Positions 26,191 to 33,901 of a DNA stretch of 36,060 bases are shown one piece after another. Positions within the stretch are counted from its first letter, which is position 1. Every line of letters begins with the position of its first letter. Under the pieces are notes generated by a model. The model was not told where the DNA came from, searched no databases, and saw nothing but the letters and a program-made list of their open reading frames with translations. Source of the stretch: JBFWUW01 sp050247075 (lineage in GTDB: Bacteria; Planctomycetota; Planctomycetia; Pirellulales; JBFWUW01); assembly GCA_050247075.1 (NCBI GenBank), contig JBFWUW010000069.1:1-36060 (forward strand), written 5' to 3'. The position numbers and the translations under genes were made by a program.

Positions 26191-27231
26191 ATGGGTTGGT
26201 TTCGCGCCAATCATAAAGATCTGGCCGGGTTGTGTCGCCGTCTGGCGACCAGCCTGGAGGCGGGCATCGACATGCGCAAAATTTGGGAGCGCGAAGCCGT
26301 TACCCGGCGGCCGGGCCGCTTGCGCAACCATTGCGAAAACATTCAACAGGCCGTGGCGGGCGGCGAGACGTTGACCGATGCGCTAGCCCAGACGGGCGAC
26401 TATTTTCCCACGCTGTTTTTGGAAATGGTCGAAGTCGGCGAGGAGACCGGCAACCTGGCTGAGATCTTTGTACATCTGGCCAACCACTACGACCACGAGA
26501 TCTTCATGCGGCGCGCGTTTCTGGGCAGCATTGCCTGGCCGTTGTTGCAGTTGACCGCCGCCGTGCTCATTATCGGCCTGTTGATTTTCATCCTCGGCAT
26601 GATCCCCACGTCGGGCGGCAAGCCGATCGACGTGCTGGGCCTGGGCGTTGTCGGAGCCAAAGGGGCCTTCTTGTGGTTCTTTCTGGTCGGTTGCGTGCTA
26701 GGGACGTTGATGCTGGTGTTCGTCGCCATGCAACGGGGAGTGTTTTGGACCAAGTCGTTGCAAAAGCTACTATTGCGCGTGCCGGTGCTGGGGCCGGCTC
26801 TGCAGACGCTGGCCTTGTCGCGGTTGGCCTGGTCGTTGCAGCTTACGCTCGACACCAGCCTGGAACTGCGGCGGGCCTTGCGGCTGAGCCTGCGCAGCAC
26901 GCGCAATGCGCGGTACACCGACGACTGCGAACAAATCGTGGAACATATCGCCGCCGGCCACGAGATCGGCGAAACGCTAGCCGAAACCGGCGCGTACCCG
27001 CAAGACTTCTTAGACTCGCTGGAGGTGGGCGAGCGCAGCGGCCGGCTGCCAGAGTCGATGAAGCTGTTGAGCAAGCAGTATGAAGACCGTGCGCGGCGTG
27101 CCTTTGCCGTGCTGACGATGATCGTGGGCTTTTTGGTGTGGGCCGCCGTGGCCGCCATCATCATCTTGATGATCTTCCGCATTTTCTCCTTCTACATTGG
27201 TGCCATCTACGAGGCGATGGAGCCGATTTAA
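26191..27231 (+). CDS. Type II secretion system F-family membrane protein
   Basis: A 346-residue protein with two GspF/PilC cytoplasmic helical domains: the first near residues 10-105 (CRRLATSLEAGIDMRKIWER, TLTDALAQTGDYFPTLFLEM, VGEETGNLAEIFVHLANHYD), the second near 210-310 (SRLAWSLQLTLDTSLELRRA, EIGETLAETGAYPQDFLDSL, VGERSGRLPESMKLLSKQYE). Three hydrophobic segments lie near 115-140, 157-180 and 315-340. GspF proteins are the inner-membrane platform of type II secretion and type IV pilus machines, working with the GspE ATPase and pseudopilins. None of those partners is in this window, so the gene is an orphan here. Confidence 0.88.
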   Translation: MGWFRANHKDLAGLCRRLATSLEAGIDMRKIWEREAVTRRPGRLRNHCENIQQAVAGGETLTDALAQTGDYFPTLFLEMVEVGEETGNLAEIFVHLANHYDHEIFMRRAFLGSIAWPLLQLTAAVLIIGLLIFILGMIPTSGGKPIDVLGLGVVGAKGAFLWFFLVGCVLGTLMLVFVAMQRGVFWTKSLQKLLLRVPVLGPALQTLALSRLAWSLQLTLDTSLELRRALRLSLRSTRNARYTDDCEQIVEHIAAGHEIGETLAETGAYPQDFLDSLEVGERSGRLPESMKLLSKQYEDRARRAFAVLTMIVGFLVWAAVAAIIILMIFRIFSFYIGAIYEAMEPI

Positions 27232-27243
27232 CGGAGCCCTGCA

Positions 27244-28170
27244 TCAGGCCACCTGGCGGATTTCGACGCGCTGTTCAATTGCCTCGAGCGCAGCGGGCGA
27301 GATTCGGCTGGGCAGAAGCTGCCGGGCGTTTTCGGCCGCGACGGCAAAGCCATAGCGCACGGCTTGCGGCATGGGCCGCCCGGCGGCCAGCGCCGCGGCA
27401 ATGCCCGCGGCCAGGCAATCTCCGCAGCCGATGGCATTGACGGCATCCGTCATGGCTGGCATGACGCGGTAGACATCTCCTAGCGGCCCGGCCAGCCAGG
27501 CTAGCTCCGGTCCGTCGGTGATTAGCGCCCATTGTGCGCCGCGGTCGCGCAGCTCGTGCATGGCGGTGCGCAATTCCCGGTCGTCGTGGACATCGCGATC
27601 GACCGTCATCCCCAGCTCCTCGCGATTCGGTTTCACCAGCAACGGCTTGTGCGCCAACGCTTCCAGCAGTTCCGGCCCGCGAATATCCAAAATGGCATGG
27701 CCCGGTGTTCTTTTCAGCAATTGGTGATAGAAGCCGGCCGGCACGCCGGCAGGCAATGATCCGGTTAGAACAACGATGGCGGCGCGCGCGGCTTCCTCGG
27801 TGTAGGCAGCCAGGAAAGCGGCGATCTCTTCTTCCGTCATCGCTCCGGCGTTCTCGACAATCTCAGTGGTAGTGCCGCCGGTCTTGTCGAGCAGAGTGGT
27901 ACATACCCGCGTGGCTGCGCTGGCGGGTGTCCAGCGATAGGGGGCACCCAGGCGAGCGAATTCTCCACCGATGGCCGCACCGTTGGCACCCCCTAGCGGC
28001 GACAGGGTGAGTGACTTCGCCCCTAGATGATGCAGTGCCAGCCCGACATTGAGCACCTTGCCCGACGCGCACCAATGGACCTCGCTGGCCCGATTGACTT
28101 CTCCCAGATGCAAGGCTTCGAGCAGCACGATCTGCTGCCAGGCGGGGCTCAGGCCAGCGGCGAGTATCAC
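27244..28170 (-). CDS. PfkB-family kinase, 1-phosphofructokinase-like
   Basis: A 308-residue kinase. The GTG start at 28170 is fixed by overlap with the upstream stop (GTGA) and by GGAGGA about 7 bases before it. It has the GK...N motif of phosphosugar kinases (CASGKVLNVGLALHHLGAKS), the PLLVKPNREEL segment, and the ATP-binding/catalytic AVNAIGCGDCLAAG with Asp251, in the form seen in 1-phosphofructokinase and tagatose-6-phosphate kinase. These add a second phosphate to a fructose or tagatose phosphate. No phosphotransferase-system genes are nearby. Translational coupling to the dehydrogenase suggests a shared pathway, but the sugar is unknown. Confidence 0.85.
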   Translation of the reverse strand: MILAAGLSPAWQQIVLLEALHLGEVNRASEVHWCASGKVLNVGLALHHLGAKSLTLSPLGGANGAAIGGEFARLGAPYRWTPASAATRVCTTLLDKTGGTTTEIVENAGAMTEEEIAAFLAAYTEEAARAAIVVLTGSLPAGVPAGFYHQLLKRTPGHAILDIRGPELLEALAHKPLLVKPNREELGMTVDRDVHDDRELRTAMHELRDRGAQWALITDGPELAWLAGPLGDVYRVMPAMTDAVNAIGCGDCLAAGIAAALAAGRPMPQAVRYGFAVAAENARQLLPSRISPAALEAIEQRVEIRQVA

Positions 28171-29351
28171 AGGAGTTCCTCCAGAAGTCGTTTCAAGGCA
28201 TCGTCAGACAACTCGACGGGATTGCCGCTCATGCTATTGCCATGCGAACCGCGGACCAGTTCCGGCAATTGTTCCGCCTTAACGCCTAGATCGCTTAGCC
28301 GCCGCGGAATGCCGACAGCGGCGCACAATTGTTCGATCCGTTCCACCGCGGAATCGGCGGCTGCGCTGGCGTTGGAGAAGGATTTTCCGGTAAAAAGTTC
28401 GCCCAATACGGCAAACTCGGCTTGCCGCACCGATCGGTTGATGCGCATGGCGGCGGGCAGCAGCACGGCGCAGGCCAAGCCGTGCGGCACGCGGCAAGTG
28501 ACACCCAAGGCTGCCGCCACTCCATGTGCCAGGCCCAAGCCGGAGTTGGCCAAGGCCATGCCCGATAGCAGCGCCGCCTGGGCCATAGCCTCGCGGGCAG
28601 GACGCGAGCGGCTATCTCGCACGGCCTGCTCAATCGCCGGCACGGCCAGCCGCAGGCCCGCCAGGCACAGGCCTTGCGTCATGGCGTTTGACTTGCGGGT
28701 GACATAGCTTTCGATCAATTGGGTGATGGCGTCCATGCCGGTCCAGGCCGTGACGTTGGCGGGCACACTGACCGACAGTTCGGGATCGACCAGCACGGCG
28801 CGGGGAATCAGACGGTTGTCTCGCAGGCTCTTCTTAAACGCGGGCTGGTAACTGGAGATAACCGCGTTCTTGGTGGCTTCACTGCCGGTGCCGCTGGTGG
28901 TGGGCATGGCCAACAACGGCAGCGGGGGAGAAACAAGCTTCAACCCGCGGCCTACCCCTTCCAGATAATCTTGCACCGAATCGCTCTGGCGATTGACGGC
29001 CAACGCCGCACCGGCCTTGGCCAGGTCGATGGCCGAACCACCCCCCAGGGCCAGTAGCAAATCCCCCTCACCCGCCGAGAGCGAACGAAGTTCGGCCGCC
29101 AGGCGGTCTACATCTTGCACTTCCGGTTCGCGGGTGATGCGGCCCGCGACGGTTGCCTCCAGGCCAGACGCTCGCAATGATGTCAGCACTTCTTCCAAGG
29201 TGCCATTCGATTCCAGTGTTCGCGAACCAACGACAACCAGCGCCCGCCGCCCCAGAGACGCCGCCACGGCTCCGGCCTCGACTCGCTTGCCCCAGCCAAA
29301 GACAATCCGCGCGGGTGACAGAAAGTCGTAATGAAGGGGCGCGGTAAGCAT
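28167..29351 (-). CDS. Iron-type (group III) alcohol dehydrogenase
   Basis: A 394-residue dehydrogenase with NAD-binding GGGSAIDLAKAGAALAV (from residue 103), TTSGTGSEATKNAVIS (151) and the C-terminal metal region. Comparing with E. coli FucO (Asp196, His200, His263, His277), the ligands here are Asp207, Gln211, His276 and His290, so the second ligand is Gln in GMDAITQLIESYV. Group III enzymes oxidise alcohols or reduce aldehydes; relatives such as maleylacetate reductase lack a full metal site. Its TGA overlaps the kinase GTG by 4 bases, so both are translated together. No ribosome site is evident before the ATG. Confidence 0.85.
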   Translation of the reverse strand: MLTAPLHYDFLSPARIVFGWGKRVEAGAVAASLGRRALVVVGSRTLESNGTLEEVLTSLRASGLEATVAGRITREPEVQDVDRLAAELRSLSAGEGDLLLALGGGSAIDLAKAGAALAVNRQSDSVQDYLEGVGRGLKLVSPPLPLLAMPTTSGTGSEATKNAVISSYQPAFKKSLRDNRLIPRAVLVDPELSVSVPANVTAWTGMDAITQLIESYVTRKSNAMTQGLCLAGLRLAVPAIEQAVRDSRSRPAREAMAQAALLSGMALANSGLGLAHGVAAALGVTCRVPHGLACAVLLPAAMRINRSVRQAEFAVLGELFTGKSFSNASAAADSAVERIEQLCAAVGIPRRLSDLGVKAEQLPELVRGSHGNSMSGNPVELSDDALKRLLEELL

Positions 29352-29632
29352 GAAATCGACAGTGTCGCGGGCGGCGAGACAGTGGCAAGGGTAAAGTCAC
29401 GTTAGAACGAACAGGCACCCATTGGGCATTCCTTATCAAGTCTATCGCGCGACGTTGCCACTCGCGACCACTAGCCGCACAACTGAAACATTTGTGGTTA
29501 ATGCATGGAATAGTTCCAGGAAATGGTCCGAGCCAACTTTCCGTTTCCCGGGGCTGGCGGGATAGGTTGCCACGCGTGCCGTCACAAACAGACGAAAATT
29601 GGCATGGATCGCCAAATCGCAACAGTATTTCT

Positions 29633-29744
29633 ACGCAAAGGCGCAAAGGGTAATGTCTTCCAAATGGCTTTCATTCGCGAACCGAAGTCTTTCCTTCTTG
29701 TGGAGTATCTTGGCGACTTTGCGGCTCTGCGTCTTTGCGCGAAA
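29633..29744. repeat. Imperfect inverted repeat of CGCAAAG/CTTTGCG units
   Basis: ACGCAAAG followed by GCGCAAAG (29633-29648) faces CTTTGCGGCTCTGCGT (29717-29732), 14 of 16 complementary, then one more CTTTGCGC unit. About 68 bases lie between. Similar CGCAAAG/CTTTGCG repeats occur between genes in many bacteria. It reads through the only long frame here, which is why I do not call that frame a gene. Confidence 0.6.
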
Positions 29745-29847
29745 ATCATCTCTCGCTCGGTGAACTACCGACTTTGTCCGCGGAGCCGATTGGTTTTCCG
29801 CCTAGGATTGTCGCCGTCGGGAGACGGCTCCAACAGGGATCGGATAG

Positions 29848-29863
29848 GGAATCGCCTCCTACA
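29848..29863. repeat. Half-site of the 25-bp palindromic element
   Basis: On the leftward strand the 16 bases TGTAGGAGGCGATTCC match exactly the outer part of each arm of the perfect inverted repeat at 17715-17813, and the following bases (CTATCCGAT) partly match its ATCGCCGAT. No facing arm is seen, so this is a single or decayed copy. Confidence 0.7.
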
Positions 29864-30004
29864 TAGGCGGATTGTCCGCCAACAGCTTCTTGGCTGACTG
29901 CTGACCGCTTCTCTGCTGATGGCATCCGCCAACACCTTTTTAACCCGCGCCGCAACCTCTGCCTGGCCTTCATTTTACGATGGCATTTTAGCGCGCTTGA
30001 ACGA

Positions 30005-30033
30005 TTGAGAATAAGCGCCAAAACGGGTATATT
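30005..30033 (+). promoter_or_regulatory. Strong candidate sigma-70 promoter of gyrA
   Basis: TTGAGA (30005-30010), a 17-base spacer and TATATT (30028-30033) match the consensus at 5 of 6 positions each with ideal spacing. Transcription would start near 30040, giving a leader of about 50 bases that ends in the ribosome site AAAGGA before the TTG start. Confidence 0.65.
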
Positions 30034-30091
30034 TCCGGTTTGCGACGCAGGCCGTCTTCAGCTTCTAGAATCGTTCTGAAAGGACTCTCCG

Positions 30092-32818
30092 TTGTCGACC
30101 GACTCGACTGAACCCACCGACGACAATCCCGAGGAAAATGGCGACGGCAACGGCACCACGCCGCCGGGCAACCTGGTCGATAGGTCTATCGAGGATGAAC
30201 TGCAAGGGAGCTACCTGACGTACGCCATGAGCGTCATCGTCAGCCGGGCCTTGCCCGATGTTCGCGACGGCTTAAAACCCTCGCAGCGGCGGATTCTGGT
30301 CGCCATGAACGACCTGAACCTTACTCCGGGCGCAGCCCGCGTCAAATGCGCCAAAATCTCTGGCGACACCAGCGGCAACTATCACCCGCACGGCGAAAGC
30401 GTGATTTACCCCACGCTGGTCCGCATGGCCCAAGAATGGAACATGCGGCACACCTTGATCGACAAACAGGGTAACTTTGGCAGCATCGCCGGGTTGCCGC
30501 CAGCCGCCATGCGATATACGGAAGCCCGCATGTCGGCGATTGCCGCCTTGATGCTGGAAGACATCAAGCTGGACACGGTCGATTTTATTCCAACCTACGA
30601 CGAACGCCGCACCGAGCCGACGGTTCTCCCTAGCAAGTTTCCCAACTTGCTGGTGAATGGCGTCAACGGCATCGCGGTGGGCATGGCCACCAGTATTCCA
30701 CCGCACAATTTGGGCGAGGTTTGCGACGCGCTCATCAAGATCATCGACCAGCCCGATGTCTCCATTGACGAGCTGATGGAGATCATCCCCGGGCCAGACT
30801 TTCCCACGGGCGGCATCATCTGCGGCCGGGTCGGCATCCGCCGCGGCTACCACACGGGGCGCGGTTCGCTGGTGCTGCGTGCGCGGACCACGGTTGAGGA
30901 ACACAAAGGGGGCCGGCACCGCATCATCGTTAACGAGATACCGTTTCAGCAGGCCCGCGACCGCGTGGAGGAGCGGATTGCCGACCTGGTGAACGACGGC
31001 CGCATCAAGGGCATCTCGGCGATGCGCAACGAGAGCGACCTGAAAGAGCCGGTGCGGCTGGTCATCGAGCTGAAAAAGGGTGAAGACCCCGACGTGGTCC
31101 TGAACCAGCTCTATCAGTTCTCTCCGCTGCAAGAGAGCTTTTCGCTGATCATGCTGGCGCTGGTGGACGGCAAGCCGCGCGAGCTCTCGCTGAAGGCTTT
31201 GCTGGAAGAGTTTCTGCGGCACCGCGTTACGGTCATTCGCCGCCGCACGCAGTTCTTGCTGTCTCGCGCCCGGCAGCGCAAGCACACGGTTGAGGGGTTG
31301 CTGCTGGCCTATGCCAACATCGACGAAATCATCGCCATCATTCGTTCGTCGAAGACCCAGGCCGAGGCCAAAATCCGCCTGATGGGCGTGCAATGCCCTG
31401 CCGCCATGATGGAGCGGGCCTTGGGGGCAAGCGGTTTTGCCCAGTTTCAGCAAGAGCGTGGCGCGTCGGACACTTACTCGCTGACTGCCGTCCAGGCCGA
31501 TGCCATTCTACGAATGACACTGGGCCAGTTGGTCAATCTGGAACAAGAAAAGCTGGGAGACGAATTCAACCGCCTGTTGGAGGAAATCGGCGATTATTTG
31601 CGGATTCTTTCCGACCAGCAGAACATTCTGGACATCATTCGCGAAGACCTGCGCGAGATCAAGAAAAAGCATGCCGACGAGCGGCGCACCGAAATCAGCG
31701 GCGAGGAACTGGGCGATATCGACATCGGCGACCTCATCGCCGAGGAGTCGATGGTGGTCACCATCAGCCACAGCGGCTACATCAAGCGCACTCCTTCCAG
31801 CACCTACCGCGCCCAACGCCGCGGCGGCAAGGGAATCAAAGGGGCCAAGGCCGATGAAGACGACCCGATCGAGCACCTGTTTGTCGCCAGCACGCACGAC
31901 TACCTGCTGTTCTTTTCCAATCGTGGCAAGGTCTATTGGCAAAAAGTCTACGACCTTCCGCAGCTCAATCGCGAGAGCCGCGGCCGGGCCTTGGTCAATC
32001 TCATCCGTCTCAGCGAGGGTGAGGGCGAAATCATCTGCGACTGCCTGGCCATTCGCGATTTCAAGGAGCCCAACTGCTACCTGGCGATGGCTACCCGCAA
32101 GGGCTTGCTGAAGAAGACGGCCCTATCGGAGTACGGCCGTCCGCTCAAGGGGGGCCTGATCGCCATCAAGCTCAAGGAAGACGACGAACTGGTCGATGTG
32201 GTAGTCTGCCGCGACGGCGACGAGCTGGTCCTTTCCTCGGCCAATGGCATGGCGATTCGCTTCAACCAGGCCGACTCCCGCGCCATGGGCCGCGGCACCA
32301 GCGGCGTCAAGGGGATCAAGCTCCGCGCCGGGGACCAGCTCGTGGGCATGGTCGTGGCCGATCCCACCGCCACGCTGCTGACGGCCTGCCAGCATGGCTA
32401 CGGCAAGCGGACCCCCTTCGGACCCAACGACCCCACGGCGGGGCCGGGCGATGACCTGCCGGAAGACGACAACGCGGAGACAGCCGCCGAATCCGCACCG
32501 GAATCGGACAGCGAGGAATCCGAGGAGGATGGCGGTTCGTCGGGCAGCCGCTATCGCACGCAAAAGCGCGGCGGGTTTGGCGTCCGCGATATCAAAGCTA
32601 CCGACCGTAACGGCCGCGTGGTCGACGTAGTAGCCGTTCACGATGACGACGAAGTCCTCATGATCTCCTCTGGCGGCAAAATCCAACGCATCGCCGTCCA
32701 AGACATCAACATTATCGGCCGCAACACCCAAGGCGTGCGAATCATGAGCCTGGACGAGGGAGATACGCTCGCCGCGGTCGTCAGAGTACCGGTTGATGAA
32801 ACGGCGGTCGAAGAGTAG
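30092..32818 (+). CDS. gyrA: DNA gyrase subunit A
   Basis: A 908-residue type IIA topoisomerase subunit. The TTG start at 30092 has AAAGGA about 8 bases upstream; the first in-frame ATG is well inside the conserved core. The N-terminal tail (to residue 28) is low-complexity. The breakage-reunion domain has VSRALPDVRDGLKPSQRRIL and active-site Tyr142 in MRYTEARMS. The quinolone region reads YHPHGESVIYPTLVRMAQ, with Ser103 aligned to E. coli Ser83 and Pro107 to Asp87 (constant offset 20). The C-terminal beta-pinwheel carries the GyrA box QRRGGKG (575-581), which marks gyrase rather than topoisomerase IV, and a second QKRGGFG near 824. About 45 acidic residues (about 778-823) are inserted between GYGKRTP and YRTQ. 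With GyrB it adds negative supercoils. Confidence 0.97.
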   Translation: MSTDSTEPTDDNPEENGDGNGTTPPGNLVDRSIEDELQGSYLTYAMSVIVSRALPDVRDGLKPSQRRILVAMNDLNLTPGAARVKCAKISGDTSGNYHPHGESVIYPTLVRMAQEWNMRHTLIDKQGNFGSIAGLPPAAMRYTEARMSAIAALMLEDIKLDTVDFIPTYDERRTEPTVLPSKFPNLLVNGVNGIAVGMATSIPPHNLGEVCDALIKIIDQPDVSIDELMEIIPGPDFPTGGIICGRVGIRRGYHTGRGSLVLRARTTVEEHKGGRHRIIVNEIPFQQARDRVEERIADLVNDGRIKGISAMRNESDLKEPVRLVIELKKGEDPDVVLNQLYQFSPLQESFSLIMLALVDGKPRELSLKALLEEFLRHRVTVIRRRTQFLLSRARQRKHTVEGLLLAYANIDEIIAIIRSSKTQAEAKIRLMGVQCPAAMMERALGASGFAQFQQERGASDTYSLTAVQADAILRMTLGQLVNLEQEKLGDEFNRLLEEIGDYLRILSDQQNILDIIREDLREIKKKHADERRTEISGEELGDIDIGDLIAEESMVVTISHSGYIKRTPSSTYRAQRRGGKGIKGAKADEDDPIEHLFVASTHDYLLFFSNRGKVYWQKVYDLPQLNRESRGRALVNLIRLSEGEGEIICDCLAIRDFKEPNCYLAMATRKGLLKKTALSEYGRPLKGGLIAIKLKEDDELVDVVVCRDGDELVLSSANGMAIRFNQADSRAMGRGTSGVKGIKLRAGDQLVGMVVADPTATLLTACQHGYGKRTPFGPNDPTAGPGDDLPEDDNAETAAESAPESDSEESEEDGGSSGSRYRTQKRGGFGVRDIKATDRNGRVVDVVAVHDDDEVLMISSGGKIQRIAVQDINIIGRNTQGVRIMSLDEGDTLAAVVRVPVDETAVEE

Positions 32819-32821
32819 GGG

Positions 32822-32912
32822 AGTTTTCAGTGTTCAGTAGCCCGCGGATGGCTGATAGCTGACGGCTCTTTGCCTTCTGCCTTCTGCCTTCTGCCTTCTG
32901 CCTTCTGCCTTC
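32822..32912. repeat. Heptanucleotide tract filling the gyrA-gmd spacer
   Basis: Thirteen 7-base steps in phase. The first seven are degenerate (AGTTTTC, AGTGTTC, then GGCTGAT, AGCTGAC, GGCTCTT among them) and the last six (32871-32912) are identical TGCCTTC. The tract begins 3 bases after the gyrA stop codon and ends 6 bases before the gmd ATG, so it replaces the normal ribosome-site region of gmd. Copy-number slippage here would change that leader. Confidence 0.85.
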
Positions 32913-32918
32913 TCTTCC

Positions 32919-33893
32919 ATGCCTGTTGCCCTCATCACCGGCGTCACTGGCCAAGACGGCTCTTATCTGGCGGAGTTTCTGCTGGAAAAGGGATACGAGG
33001 TGCATGGCATGGTCCGCCGGTCGAGCAGCGAGAACTTCGAGCGGATTGAGCATCTGCATGGCCGCATTACGCTGCACCAGGCCGATCTGCTGGATCAATT
33101 GTCACTGGTCAACATGCTGGCCAAGGTCCGCCCGTCCGAGGTCTATAATCTGGCGGCGCAAAGCTTTGTCCCCACCAGTTGGCAGCAGCCGCTCCTGACG
33201 GGCGAGTTCACGGCGCTGGGCGTCACCCGCATGTTGGAGGCGATCCGATTCGTCGATCCGGCGATTCGCTTTTACCAGGCCAGTAGCAGCGAAATGTTCG
33301 GCCAGGTCAAACAAGAGCCGCAGAACGAACAGACCGCCTTCTGGCCCCGCAGCCCTTACGGCGTGGCCAAGGTGTACGGCCATTGGATCACCGTCAACTA
33401 CCGCGAGAGTTACAACTTGTACGCCGTCAGCGGCATCTTGTTCAACCACGAGTCTCCCCGCCGCGGCAAGGAATTTGTCACCCGCAAAGTCACCGATGGC
33501 GTGGCCCGCATCAAACTGGGCCTGCAACAAAAGCTGAAGCTGGGCAATCTCGACGCACAGCGCGACTGGGGCTTTGCCGGCGACTACGTGCAAGCCATGT
33601 GGCTGATGCTGCAACAGCCTTCGCCCGACGACTACGTGGTGGCTACCGGCCAAAAGCACACCGTCCGCGAGTTCTGCCGGTTGGCCTTTTCGCATGTGGG
33701 GCTGAATGCCGACGACCACATTGAAGTCGATCCGGCCCTGTTCCGCCCCGCGGAGGTGAACACACTTTGTGGCGATGCCCTTAAGGCTCGGCAACAGCTT
33801 GGCTGGCGGCCGGCGACCAGTTTCGCCGAACTCGTCACGATGATGGTCGATGCGGATTTGGTTCGCGTCGAGCGCCAGATAGCGCGGAGCTGA
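32919..33893 (+). CDS. gmd: GDP-mannose 4,6-dehydratase
   Basis: A 324-residue extended short-chain dehydrogenase. NADP site TGVTGQDG (residues 7-14), active site SSSEMFG (122-128, Ser and Glu) with Tyr147 and Lys151 (YGVAK), RDWGFAGDYVQAMWLML and the TVREFCRLAF end all match Gmd. It converts GDP-mannose to GDP-4-dehydro-6-deoxymannose, precursor of GDP-rhamnose, GDP-fucose and related sugars. It is a little shorter than most (about 340-370 residues). No Shine-Dalgarno is seen: a six-copy heptamer lies directly upstream. The next gene begins 9 bases after the stop. Confidence 0.95.
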   Translation: MPVALITGVTGQDGSYLAEFLLEKGYEVHGMVRRSSSENFERIEHLHGRITLHQADLLDQLSLVNMLAKVRPSEVYNLAAQSFVPTSWQQPLLTGEFTALGVTRMLEAIRFVDPAIRFYQASSSEMFGQVKQEPQNEQTAFWPRSPYGVAKVYGHWITVNYRESYNLYAVSGILFNHESPRRGKEFVTRKVTDGVARIKLGLQQKLKLGNLDAQRDWGFAGDYVQAMWLMLQQPSPDDYVVATGQKHTVREFCRLAFSHVGLNADDHIEVDPALFRPAEVNTLCGDALKARQQLGWRPATSFAELVTMMVDADLVRVERQIARS

Positions 33894-33901
33894 GCCTGCC
33901 C

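Larger units (their letters stand above)
29352..30091. other. Long intergenic region upstream of gyrA with several repeats
   Basis: These 740 bases between the divergent dehydrogenase and gyrA hold no convincing gene. From left to right: an unremarkable stretch, an imperfect inverted repeat of CGCAAAG units (29633-29744), a GCCGTC/GACGGC hairpin (29813-29828), a half-site of the 25-bp palindrome (29848-29863), a short heptad tract (about 29889-29909), and a good gyrA promoter (30005-30033). Confidence 0.6.

Noticed and set aside
29523..29897. A 124-codon frame in the gyrA upstream spacer
   Set aside because: It reads straight through the CGCAAAG inverted repeat and the palindrome half-site; its sequence is explained by repeats.
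30272..31453. A 393-codon leftward frame inside gyrA
   Set aside because: It lies opposite the conserved breakage-reunion domain of gyrA and has no recognisable motif; high GC content produces such frames.
32871..32912. Repeat array considered as a CRISPR
   Set aside because: The units are 7 bases with no spacers between them, and no cas genes are present.
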